From contig JAUMUD010000011.1 in assembly GCA_030530875.1 (NCBI GenBank), positions 1-60,991 of the forward strand: 60,991 bases of DNA. Reading direction: 5' to 3'. The translations under genes and the position numbers were made by a program. The notes under the pieces are model-generated. The model was given only the letters and a program-made list of their open reading frames with translations, was not told the origin of the DNA and ran no database searches. The first letter of the stretch is position 1, and each line of letters begins with the position of its first letter. This document shows, in pieces, positions 35,234 through 42,744 of the stretch. The stretch comes from Corynebacterium sp. (lineage in GTDB: Bacteria; Actinomycetota; Actinomycetes; Mycobacteriales; Mycobacteriaceae).

Positions 35234-36469
35234 CTAGGCGATCTGTTCTTTGGCCTGTGCAGCAAAGCTCAGTGCGTAGTCCTTGGCCATTGGGTAGGCC
35301 AGGGTTTGGTAGATGTGATACGGCTCCGGCATGCCAGACCAGGTGACATGGGCGGGGTCATTCATCACATCGAGCTCATGATGCCAGCGGCCAGGGGAGG
35401 AGATGAGGAAGTCCTGGGTCCACTTCCACCAATCCATGAGGAGCCATGGAAGGTCCTCCTTGAGGCCGGTGGGGAATGGGTGATTCGGGAATTCTTTCAT
35501 CAACTCGAGGATGGCATGGCCATGGCAGAGAGCCTCACACATGACCCACCAGTGGCGGGCCTCAATGAGTGGTTGGCCCTGGAAGTCAGTGGTGAAGGCG
35601 AAGCCATTATTCCAGGCCTCTTCCTGCGCGGTGAGGAAGACCTTGAGTGGGTAGTCTAGCCACTCCAGCTTTTCTTCAAGGTTGAGTAGTCCCTTGCGTG
35701 AAGCCACTACAGCGGTCTGATGAATGAGGCGTGCCCATTCAAAACTATGGCCGACCTGCGCGCCCCAAGGCTTATCGGGGTTCTTCGTGTCCTCAGCGAA
35801 GTACTCCGGGGCGTATTCCCAATTGCCATCGAGATATTCCGGAATGTGGAAATTGTGCTTAGGTAGCTTTGCGAGCATGAATTCTGAAACACGAATAGCA
35901 CGAAGCAGATACTTCTCATCACCGGTGGCATCATAGGCCGCAAGGCTAGATTCCAAGAGATGAAGGTTAGGGCCAGTGGCGTGGAATTCGCTAACCGGAT
36001 TCCAATTGCGGTCAAAGGCAGGAAGCATCAGGCCGGTGGCGGGGTCAATGAAGTGCTCCTCAATGGTGGCCTGAACGGCATCAAAGAGTTCACGGGCGAG
36101 TGGATGCCCACTATGCAGGGCACTGGCAGCAGCCAGGGCCACATAGGCATGGGCAAAGCCTTCCTTGCGGGAATTATCGCCAGTCGCAGGAAGCCCAAGG
36201 AACCAGCCACCGTATTCCGTATCGCGGAAGTTAGTGAGCAAAGCACGCAGGCCATGGTCCAAATAAGCCCAGGCCGAAGGATTACCACGCAGGTGTTCAC
36301 AGGCCCACACATGGACGAAACGAGCATTGATCCACAGATTCAGACCCATGCGGTCATTCACATGACCGCGCTCATCGAGGTAGCCGAAGCCCGAAGGCAC
36401 GGCAGCGCGCGAAATAAAATCGACCAGGGCATCGCGCTCCTGCCCAAGCCAATGGATTGTGGGGTACAT
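35234..36469 (-). CDS. AGE-family sugar isomerase/epimerase, probable mannose isomerase
   Basis: A 411-residue soluble (alpha/alpha)6-barrel enzyme of the N-acylglucosamine 2-epimerase superfamily. Recognisable elements are NLWINARFVHVWA near residue 45-57, YGGWFLGLP, EGFAHAYVALAAASAL, GHSFEWARLI and EARHWWVMCEAL, the last near the active-site His. This pattern is nearest the free-aldose isomerases such as D-mannose isomerase and sulfoquinovose isomerase rather than GlcNAc epimerase. Substrate is an inference. It is divergent from the DUF3068 gene. Confidence 0.8.
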   Translation of the reverse strand: MYPTIHWLGQERDALVDFISRAAVPSGFGYLDERGHVNDRMGLNLWINARFVHVWACEHLRGNPSAWAYLDHGLRALLTNFRDTEYGGWFLGLPATGDNSRKEGFAHAYVALAAASALHSGHPLARELFDAVQATIEEHFIDPATGLMLPAFDRNWNPVSEFHATGPNLHLLESSLAAYDATGDEKYLLRAIRVSEFMLAKLPKHNFHIPEYLDGNWEYAPEYFAEDTKNPDKPWGAQVGHSFEWARLIHQTAVVASRKGLLNLEEKLEWLDYPLKVFLTAQEEAWNNGFAFTTDFQGQPLIEARHWWVMCEALCHGHAILELMKEFPNHPFPTGLKEDLPWLLMDWWKWTQDFLISSPGRWHHELDVMNDPAHVTWSGMPEPYHIYQTLAYPMAKDYALSFAAQAKEQIA

Positions 36470-36524
36470 AACCTTATCTTAATACTTCTTTTGATAGTTA
36501 ATATTGTGATGTAAGATAGACCAC

Positions 36525-37556
36525 ATGCTTCCAAAGACCCGCATTGTCTCCGCAATTTGCCTCGGTTTTGGCTTACTCTTTTTGGTCCTTGGCATACTAA
36601 TCCCACGTTATGTGACCAATGACGGCCGCCTACCACTCAATATTGCCAACACCACAATGCGCATCGTGGACAGTGAGCACGCAGTCACCCGTCAGGTTCA
36701 TGTTGAATTCCTTGAGCCAGCCGATCGTAATAGCGTCACCGTCCGCGCTGGTCTTGCCACCTACAAGGACAATGGCGAGAGTCTTGATGACCTCTATACT
36801 GCTGAGGTTTGGTCCTACCGCCTCGACCGCTTCAGCGGTCTCTCCTTGGGGCCGGCCACTATTTCCAGTGAGCTTGCTAGTCCGACCGCCCAGGACTCCA
36901 TTACTGGTCTGTGGCTGAAGTTCCCTACCAATGCCCAGCAGACCATGTATCAGTATTTTGATTACACTCTGCGCCAGCCACGACAGGCCATCTTTGACCG
37001 CGAAGAAGTACGTGATGGCCGCACCATTTACTTCTATCACCAGCATATTGAGCCCACCAATGTCGCCCTGCTCTATGATGGCACGCTCAATACTTCCATC
37101 ATTGATGATGAGGACACCTACCTCTTCCACACCGCTGAACGTGAGATTGCCGTGGACCAGAAGACCGGCCTCATTATCGGTGTGCGAGAACAGGTCCATG
37201 ATTACTATGGTGATTCCAATGGGCAGGAAAAGCAGGATGTTCTCACCTTTGATGGTGAAACCCCAACGGATCTTCAGGAGACCTTCCTCGCTCAGGCCAA
37301 GGCCATTCCAACCAATGACATTCTTCACCGCATTTGCTGGGGCTTGGATGCTCTCGGTATCATTCTTGTAATTCTCGGTGGCTCCGGAACCTTCGGCGCC
37401 GTGGATGGTCGCGTGCGCCGCACCATCAAGTTCATCCTCCGCATCCTGCACCTTAACTGGCTTGCCCGCATTCTCTACCGCGATGAAGTCGTGCTTGCCC
37501 AGCGTGCTGCAGAAGAGGATCGCCGCCGCCATGCCGAGGCGGGCGGGTACGAGTAG
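36525..37556 (+). CDS. DUF3068 (PorA-family) envelope protein
   Basis: A 343-residue protein with an N-terminal membrane helix (about 7-27), a large extracytoplasmic beta-rich domain (about 30-265), a second membrane helix (about 272-293) and a basic cytoplasmic tail. The architecture and motifs match DUF3068, annotated as porin PorA family in corynebacteria and mycobacteria. It is not the short PorA peptide that forms the C. glutamicum channel. Its role in the mycolate envelope is not established. Confidence 0.82.
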   Translation: MLPKTRIVSAICLGFGLLFLVLGILIPRYVTNDGRLPLNIANTTMRIVDSEHAVTRQVHVEFLEPADRNSVTVRAGLATYKDNGESLDDLYTAEVWSYRLDRFSGLSLGPATISSELASPTAQDSITGLWLKFPTNAQQTMYQYFDYTLRQPRQAIFDREEVRDGRTIYFYHQHIEPTNVALLYDGTLNTSIIDDEDTYLFHTAEREIAVDQKTGLIIGVREQVHDYYGDSNGQEKQDVLTFDGETPTDLQETFLAQAKAIPTNDILHRICWGLDALGIILVILGGSGTFGAVDGRVRRTIKFILRILHLNWLARILYRDEVVLAQRAAEEDRRRHAEAGGYE

Positions 37557-37579
37557 GGTGTAGTTTTTGTATTTTTAAC

Positions 37580-37618
37580 GAAGGGACGAATCACTTAGCG
37601 TGGTTCGTCCCTTCTTTT
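37580..37618. terminator. Terminator between DUF3068 gene and exonuclease gene
   Basis: GAAGGGACGAA and TTCGTCCCTTC form a perfect 11-bp stem followed by TTTTG; the complement is also T-rich, so it can act for both convergent genes. Confidence 0.88.
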
Positions 37619-37641
37619 GTTCCTTATCTTTTCTTTGTGTG

Positions 37642-38559
37642 CTAGTCGCTGGCCAGTCGGTGCAGGGTGCCTGCTTCGATGAAGTCGGGGACCTCGGTCT
37701 CGGTGATACAGAGGGTCTCATCGGGGAGCTTGGCGGGGATGGCTTCATCGGCGCCGAGGATGAGGACATCGGTGCTTGAGTTGATATTGTGGGTGACTTC
37801 GCCATTGCCCATGCGGACCATGAAGGCCAAGGAGTTGGCATCAAGTTGCCGTAGGCCGGGGCTGATGCTGACCTTCTTATCGCGGAAGGCGGTGCTCTTA
37901 GTCACGAGATCAAGCAGGCGCGTGAGTTCAGCCGGATCACCATCGCCGAAGAGCTTCTGCTGAGTGGTGGCACTGCCAAAGATGCGGGCGCCACGGCGGG
38001 AAGCGGGGCCAAGAAGGCAGGCTTTATCCAGGTCGGGTTTTTCGAAGTTTTCGCCGAGGGTGGCGAAAATCTTCCCGCAGGCCCAGGCATCAGCGGCCGC
38101 ATGGTGCGCTTTGAAGGACTCATCGGGGAAGAGGGAATCAAAGACAGTGCTAAGCCCATGGCGGGGTAGTTCAGGCAGTGCCTTGCGGCTAAGGCGCAGG
38201 GTGCAATACCAAGGGTTCTTCGGCATGGTAATGCGGGCGCGACGGCAGGCATAGAAGAACATGGAGCGGTCAGAGCGCGCATCATGAGCAACCAAAGGGG
38301 AATCCCCAATGAAGCTAATGACTTCGCCGGCGATGCTGTGCCAGTAGGGGGCATCGAGGACATCACCGGGGTGAATGCCGTGAATTTTGATGGCGTTATG
38401 GTTAAAAAGCCCGCGCAGGTGACCGAGGGGACGAATGAGGGAATAATACTCATCGAGGACATTTCCCGCAGCATCGAACCTGGTCATGCCAATGGCACAG
38501 ACGTCATAGGCTGAGCCATTGGGCGATTCAAAATCAATGGCTACAAACTCGGGAAACAT
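37642..38559 (-). CDS. DnaQ-like 3'-5' exonuclease with BRCT-like tail (copy 2)
   Basis: A 305-residue protein with a DEDDh exonuclease domain: AIDFES with the first Asp and Glu, VAHDARSDRS with the second Asp, and HHAAADAWACG with the His and last Asp. A linker and a weak BRCT-like domain follow (about 215-290). It lies 3 bp downstream of a paralogue of the same order and size, so the two come from a tandem duplication. DnaQ-like nucleases of this type act in DNA repair or RNA turnover; the substrate is unknown. Confidence 0.8.
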   Translation of the reverse strand: MFPEFVAIDFESPNGSAYDVCAIGMTRFDAAGNVLDEYYSLIRPLGHLRGLFNHNAIKIHGIHPGDVLDAPYWHSIAGEVISFIGDSPLVAHDARSDRSMFFYACRRARITMPKNPWYCTLRLSRKALPELPRHGLSTVFDSLFPDESFKAHHAAADAWACGKIFATLGENFEKPDLDKACLLGPASRRGARIFGSATTQQKLFGDGDPAELTRLLDLVTKSTAFRDKKVSISPGLRQLDANSLAFMVRMGNGEVTHNINSSTDVLILGADEAIPAKLPDETLCITETEVPDFIEAGTLHRLASD

Positions 38560-38562
38560 AAG

Positions 38563-39555
38563 TCATCCTTCTAGCAATAAGGACCAAAAATCCTCTTCCT
38601 GCATAATGATGATCGTAAAACCCAACTGCTTATATTTTTCCGCCTTTAACCGTGCAGCCTCAACATCGGAGGTGCCGGTACCACATACAAGTATATCAGT
38701 GGCTTGGGTCGGTCTTGGCTGCAAGTGGGCACCATTAGCATCCAGGAGTTGCTCCAGCTGATGGCGTGGCATATTGGTGAAATTGCCAGCCAGAGCAATC
38801 CGCTTGGCATGGACCGCAGCGGTCTGGACTTTGCCGATAGGGGTTTCTTTGCCAGGGGTGCTGCCCATGAAGGGGAGGCCTTCACCGCGGGAGATGCTTT
38901 TGATTTGAACCTTCGGGTTCTTTTTTGCGGAGAACTTCTTTCCACGGGCACGGGCATCCCGCGCGCGCTGCTCCTCGCCAGGCGCGTAGTTGTAGCTGCC
39001 CTGGGCGGTGTAGGCGGTGCCGTAGGTGCGCAGTTTTTCGTCGCCGAGTTCTTTGTCGAATGCGGCGAGGATGCGGCCGCAGGCCACAGCATCATCATGG
39101 GCATCGTGGTGGTGGAAGGTCTCACCGGGGTAGAAGTGGGCAAAGACCTTATCCAGATTGCGGCGCGGCAGGAAGCCCAGGAATTGGCGGGAGAGCTTTA
39201 AGGTGCACAGCCAGGGGGTGGCCAGGGGCGGGATGCCGTAGAACTGGTTGAGGGTGACAAAGACGCGGTGGTCAAAGCCGGCATTATGGGCCACAAGGTC
39301 GCTATCGCCAATGAAAGCAGTGATGGTGGGATAGGCTGTGGCCCAGGTCGGGGCATCGACCACATCGGCCGGGCGGATGTGGTGAATGCTGATATTTATA
39401 TCGTGGAATTCACCCACAGCCGGGTCCGGGCGAAGAAGGGTGGAGTAGGTATCCACCAATTGCCCATTGCCATCAAAGCGCGCCAAAGCCACCGCACAGG
39501 CCGAGGCAGGATGGTGGTTGGCGGTCTCAAAGTCAATGGCCACATAGGACTTCAT
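38563..39555 (-). CDS. DnaQ-like 3'-5' exonuclease with BRCT domain (copy 1)
   Basis: A 330-residue DEDDh exonuclease: VAIDFETANHH with the first Asp and Glu, VAHNAGFDHRV with the second Asp, and HDAHDDAVACG with the His and last Asp. The C-terminal 85 residues, from KRIALAGNFTNMPRHQLEQL, form a BRCT domain, as in the exonuclease-BRCT proteins common in Gram-positives. A basic linker with KKFSAKKNPK separates the domains. The start ATG is 3 bp after the ribokinase stop, so it is in the same transcript. Confidence 0.83.
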   Translation of the reverse strand: MKSYVAIDFETANHHPASACAVALARFDGNGQLVDTYSTLLRPDPAVGEFHDINISIHHIRPADVVDAPTWATAYPTITAFIGDSDLVAHNAGFDHRVFVTLNQFYGIPPLATPWLCTLKLSRQFLGFLPRRNLDKVFAHFYPGETFHHHDAHDDAVACGRILAAFDKELGDEKLRTYGTAYTAQGSYNYAPGEEQRARDARARGKKFSAKKNPKVQIKSISRGEGLPFMGSTPGKETPIGKVQTAAVHAKRIALAGNFTNMPRHQLEQLLDANGAHLQPRPTQATDILVCGTGTSDVEAARLKAEKYKQLGFTIIIMQEEDFWSLLLEG

Positions 39556-39558
39556 GGA

Positions 39559-40449
39559 TTAGAAGTCCTCAGCATATGGGTAAGAGGACTGGGTGCCCTT
39601 GCGGGTAACAGCGGTGGCCGCATAGCGGTTGGCGGTATTGAGTGCTTCCTCAATGGTCTTGCCCTGATCCAGCTGAGAGGCAAAGCAGCCAATAAAGGAG
39701 TCACCAGCACCGGTGGTATCCACGGCATCCACAGGGATTTGGTCAATAATGGTGGTCTTTTCCTTAGTCACCCACATCAGGCCACGGCTACCCATGGTCA
39801 CAATAATATTTGGGCAACCAAGGTCGAGCAGCAGCTTCGCAGCAGTTTCCACCTGAGTGGCCTCATCCACTGGCATGCCGGTCAGGGTAGCAAGTTCAGT
39901 TTCATTAGGCATTACATAGGTGCAGGCAGCAATGCACTTGAGGTCCAAATCAGGGTCGGCCGGGGCAGGATTGAGAATCACTGGGATATTATGCTTCGCA
40001 CCAAATTCAATGGCAGCATAGACAGTATCCAGTGGCACCTCAAGTTGTAGAACAATATGGCTGCACTTGGCAATATCATCGGCAGCAGCATGCACATCAC
40101 TTGGGCTGAGCTTACCATTGGCACCAGCAACCACAAGGATGCAGTTATTGGAATTTCGGTCCACCATAATTGGGGCCACACCAGTCGTGCCAGGGGTGGT
40201 CTTAATATAGCGGGTATCAATCTTATTTTCTTTGAAATTAGCCAGGGCATCAGCGCCGAAGGTGTCCTCACCCACGCGGCTAATCATAAGAACTTCCGAG
40301 CCCATGCGGGCAGCAGCAACAGCCTGGTTAGCACCCTTACCGCCACAGGCCACCTGGAAGTCGCGGGCGGCGATGGTCTCACCGATCTGTGGCATCTGAT
40401 CGGTATAGGTAATGAGGTCCATATTCGTTGAGCCAATGACAGCAATCAT
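39559..40449 (-). CDS. rbsK: Ribokinase
   Basis: RbsK phosphorylates ribose to ribose-5-phosphate. The 296-residue PfkB-family kinase starts MIAVIGSTNMDL with an AGGTG site. It shows the GGKGANQAVAAARMG motif near residue 38, and the second PfkB signature DTTGAGDSFIGCFA near residue 247 with the catalytic Asp. No ribose transporter is nearby. It heads a transcript with the two exonuclease genes. Confidence 0.92.
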   Translation of the reverse strand: MIAVIGSTNMDLITYTDQMPQIGETIAARDFQVACGGKGANQAVAAARMGSEVLMISRVGEDTFGADALANFKENKIDTRYIKTTPGTTGVAPIMVDRNSNNCILVVAGANGKLSPSDVHAAADDIAKCSHIVLQLEVPLDTVYAAIEFGAKHNIPVILNPAPADPDLDLKCIAACTYVMPNETELATLTGMPVDEATQVETAAKLLLDLGCPNIIVTMGSRGLMWVTKEKTTIIDQIPVDAVDTTGAGDSFIGCFASQLDQGKTIEEALNTANRYAATAVTRKGTQSSYPYAEDF

Positions 40450-40534
40450 GGCACCTATTGTACAGACCAAAGGGGAGACTAATCGCCTAAAGGACTAGCC
40501 TCCCCACTGTTATTCCACAGAATTCTATAAAGGC

Positions 40535-40921
40535 CTAGAACCAACCCCACTGAGTCCGGGTTGGGCTTGGGGTCACAACCGCCACGGAGGCATCCGGATC
40601 CGTTGGCTGCTCGCCCGGAGTTACCAGCTCAGGCATCAGAGGATTAATGATGATGACCTCGTCATCTGGGTCCTCAGTCTCATTTGGCACGGTGGTTGGA
40701 ACAATGGCATTGACCTGCGGGCCAGGCGCATTATTCAGAGCAGGGGCAGCTTCAGAGGTGCGCACCACAGAGCTTTCCGACGAAGGGCTCTCAGATGGGA
40801 AAGTTGGACCTGGAGGGGTATCGGTGGAAGCAGAGCTCGTGGAGCAGGCTGCAAGGCTGGCTGAGAATGCCAGGAGGGCCAGACCGCCAGCAAGACGAGT
40901 GGTAGTTTTCTTCGCGCGCAT
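40535..40921 (-). CDS. Small Ser/Pro/Thr-rich lipoprotein
   Basis: A 128-residue protein with an Arg/Lys-rich start, a hydrophobic signal and a lipobox LAAC at about residues 22-25, so it should be a diacylglyceryl-anchored lipoprotein. The mature chain is low-complexity, rich in Ser, Pro, Thr and acidic residues, and ends WGWF. No domain is recognised. Confidence 0.75.
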   Translation of the reverse strand: MRAKKTTTRLAGGLALLAFSASLAACSTSSASTDTPPGPTFPSESPSSESSVVRTSEAAPALNNAPGPQVNAIVPTTVPNETEDPDDEVIIINPLMPELVTPGEQPTDPDASVAVVTPSPTRTQWGWF

Positions 40922-40962
40922 GCCTTTATTTTATCCCATGAAGCACAGAAGATAAAAACTAG

Positions 40963-41053
40963 TTTTAGGACAAAAAGGCCTAGTTGTCCTTCTAAAAAGA
41001 GCAGGTAGTAGCTTTATAGGGGAAATTGCCGTGTTCGATTGCAGATCGCAATC
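40963..41053. promoter_or_regulatory. Two inverted repeats upstream of the GH32-like gene
   Basis: The first pairs TTTTAGGACAA (40963-40973) with TTGTCCTTCTAAAA (40984-40997), with a short bulge. The second is a clean operator-like palindrome, GATTGC-AGATC-GCAATC (41037-41053), about 104 bp before the GH32 start. The second fits a LacI- or GntR-type binding site by shape only. Confidence 0.5.
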
Positions 41054-41156
41054 ATATGCGCTAAGATAAAAAGCACACAATTCGCTACCGTATTGATGAT
41101 GGCAGACGTGAGTGCGGTATCGGTGCCAGGGTTCAAAAGAGCTTTAGGAGTTGGCA

Positions 41157-42602
41157 ATGGACGACCTGCACGCACGTAATAAGTCGAAGGCGATGGTTAG
41201 CCGGCACGAATTGGAATTACGCCTGGATAAAACCTGGTATCCAGAATTCCATCTCGCCGCCCCGGCAGGAATTTTGCGCCAGATCACGGGATTGGTTCTC
41301 TTTGATACCAATGTCCAAATCTACTATGAGCATGTACCGGGCAATGCCGAGGAAGGCATCTCAGTCTGGGGTCATGCCACAACCCACAACTTTATTGATT
41401 TCGAGCAACAGCCTATCGTTCTGGTTCCGCATGAGCGCGCGGACTCCCAGGGCGTCTGCGGTGGCTGCGTGGTCGGCGCCAATGACGGTAGTCTCTGGGC
41501 ATTTTATACGGCCCAAGACTTCAAAGACCCGGCCAATCCTGAGGCTGGCTATTCCGAAAGTCAGCATGTAGCAAGCAGTACTGATGGCCAGAATTTCAGC
41601 AAGCTGATGCAAGTCATTGCCCCAAGCCAGGCAAGTTCCATGAACTCTCCAAAGGTCTGGAAGCAGGACCATGAATGGTTCATGATTCTTGGTGGCGCCA
41701 AGCTTGACCCGATTCACCCTGAGCAGCCAGGCAGCGGTGTGATTTGGCTCTACCGCGCCCAGGAGGCCACCGGCCCATGGTTCGCCCAGGGCATTCTCTT
41801 CGAGGATCAGGATGAATCCGTGGTCAGTATTGAAAGCCCTGACCTCTTCTATCTCGATGACCACTGGGTGCTCAGCTACACCCCGGTGCGCAAGGAACCA
41901 TCCGGCCTGATTAATCGCAATCTGCACCAGTCCGGTTATGTGGTGGGGCAGTGGGATCCCGCCACAGGCTTCACCCCGGAGACGGAGTACCGCGTCACCG
42001 ATCACGGCCATAACTTTGCCCGCATGCAGAGTGTGCGCTTTGAGGGCCGCCGGGTCGCACTCGGCTGGATGGGTACCGATCACTCCCAGCCAAGTGTCAA
42101 GCAGGCCTGGGCCGGGCAGCTCTCCATTGCTCGCGAATTGCGTCTCGACGATTCCCTTCGCCTGCGCCAAAGCCCGGTTCTTAAGAAGCGTGCGATGCGC
42201 TATATGGAATTCAGTATGGTGGACGAGCAGCGCTTTGAGCTGGTTAATAGCCCTGTCTATCAGATTTCCATCAAGAAAGAGACTTTCCGTGGCGATAGAT
42301 TCGTCATGGAAGTGCATGCCTCGGGGGAGGCCTGCACCCGCATCATTTGGGATGCGGCTACTAATCTCGTGTCCTTGGACCGAGGCGCGACACCACATGG
42401 TGAGCGTTCGGTGCGGCATGTGGCACTCGATCCTTCACGGCCAAAGGTCGATCTTCAAATCATTGTAGATCGCTGTTCCGTTGAGGTCTTCGTGGATGAT
42501 GGCGAATTTGTCCTGTCCTCGCTGTCCTTCCCATATGAAGATGTGTCACCAAACCGCATTACTGTGGAAGGGGGTGAGGGCCGCGTCACGGTCACTACAT
42601 AG
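41157..42602 (+). CDS. GH32-family protein lacking catalytic residues (probable pseudoenzyme)
   Basis: A 481-residue cytoplasmic protein with the GH32 (invertase/sucrose-6-phosphate hydrolase) five-bladed propeller and C-terminal beta-sandwich. The framework is clear: WGHATTHNF, DGQNFSKLMQVI, LGWMG near 300 and WAGQLSIARELRL. The catalytic motifs are not: the nucleophile motif WMNDPNG reads GILRQITG (about 38-45), the FRDPK motif reads MNSPK, and the acid/base ECPDLF reads ESPDLF, which keeps only the Glu. A hydrolase role is therefore doubtful. Start ATG 41157 follows AGGAG. The AGE isomerase and ribokinase nearby suggest a sugar context. Confidence 0.85.
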   Translation: MDDLHARNKSKAMVSRHELELRLDKTWYPEFHLAAPAGILRQITGLVLFDTNVQIYYEHVPGNAEEGISVWGHATTHNFIDFEQQPIVLVPHERADSQGVCGGCVVGANDGSLWAFYTAQDFKDPANPEAGYSESQHVASSTDGQNFSKLMQVIAPSQASSMNSPKVWKQDHEWFMILGGAKLDPIHPEQPGSGVIWLYRAQEATGPWFAQGILFEDQDESVVSIESPDLFYLDDHWVLSYTPVRKEPSGLINRNLHQSGYVVGQWDPATGFTPETEYRVTDHGHNFARMQSVRFEGRRVALGWMGTDHSQPSVKQAWAGQLSIARELRLDDSLRLRQSPVLKKRAMRYMEFSMVDEQRFELVNSPVYQISIKKETFRGDRFVMEVHASGEACTRIIWDAATNLVSLDRGATPHGERSVRHVALDPSRPKVDLQIIVDRCSVEVFVDDGEFVLSSLSFPYEDVSPNRITVEGGEGRVTVTT

Positions 42603-42656
42603 ATGAGTAACCCCGAAATAAAGGAATATCGAAACTTGCTTGAAATAAAACTACTG

Positions 42657-42690
42657 TGAGGGCCCGCCTAGCGGGTCCTCATTTTTTTGC
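42657..42690 (+). terminator. Terminator of the GH32-like gene
   Basis: TGAGG-G-CCCGC and GCGGG-T-CCTCA pair around a short loop, then ATTTTTTT. Confidence 0.85.
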
Positions 42691-42709
42691 GCCGAACGTG
42701 TACACTACT

Positions 42710-42728
42710 AAAGGTTAGGATAACCTTA
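42710..42728 (+). promoter_or_regulatory. DtxR-type iron box upstream of the HtaA pair
   Basis: AAAGGTTAGGATAACCTTA matches 15 of 19 positions of the DtxR consensus, including both inner half-sites (AGGTTAG and TAACCT). It lies 17 bp before the start codon of the first HtaA protein, a usual place for iron-dependent repression. Confidence 0.8.
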
Positions 42729-42744
42729 AGGAAAGTAGTGTTGT

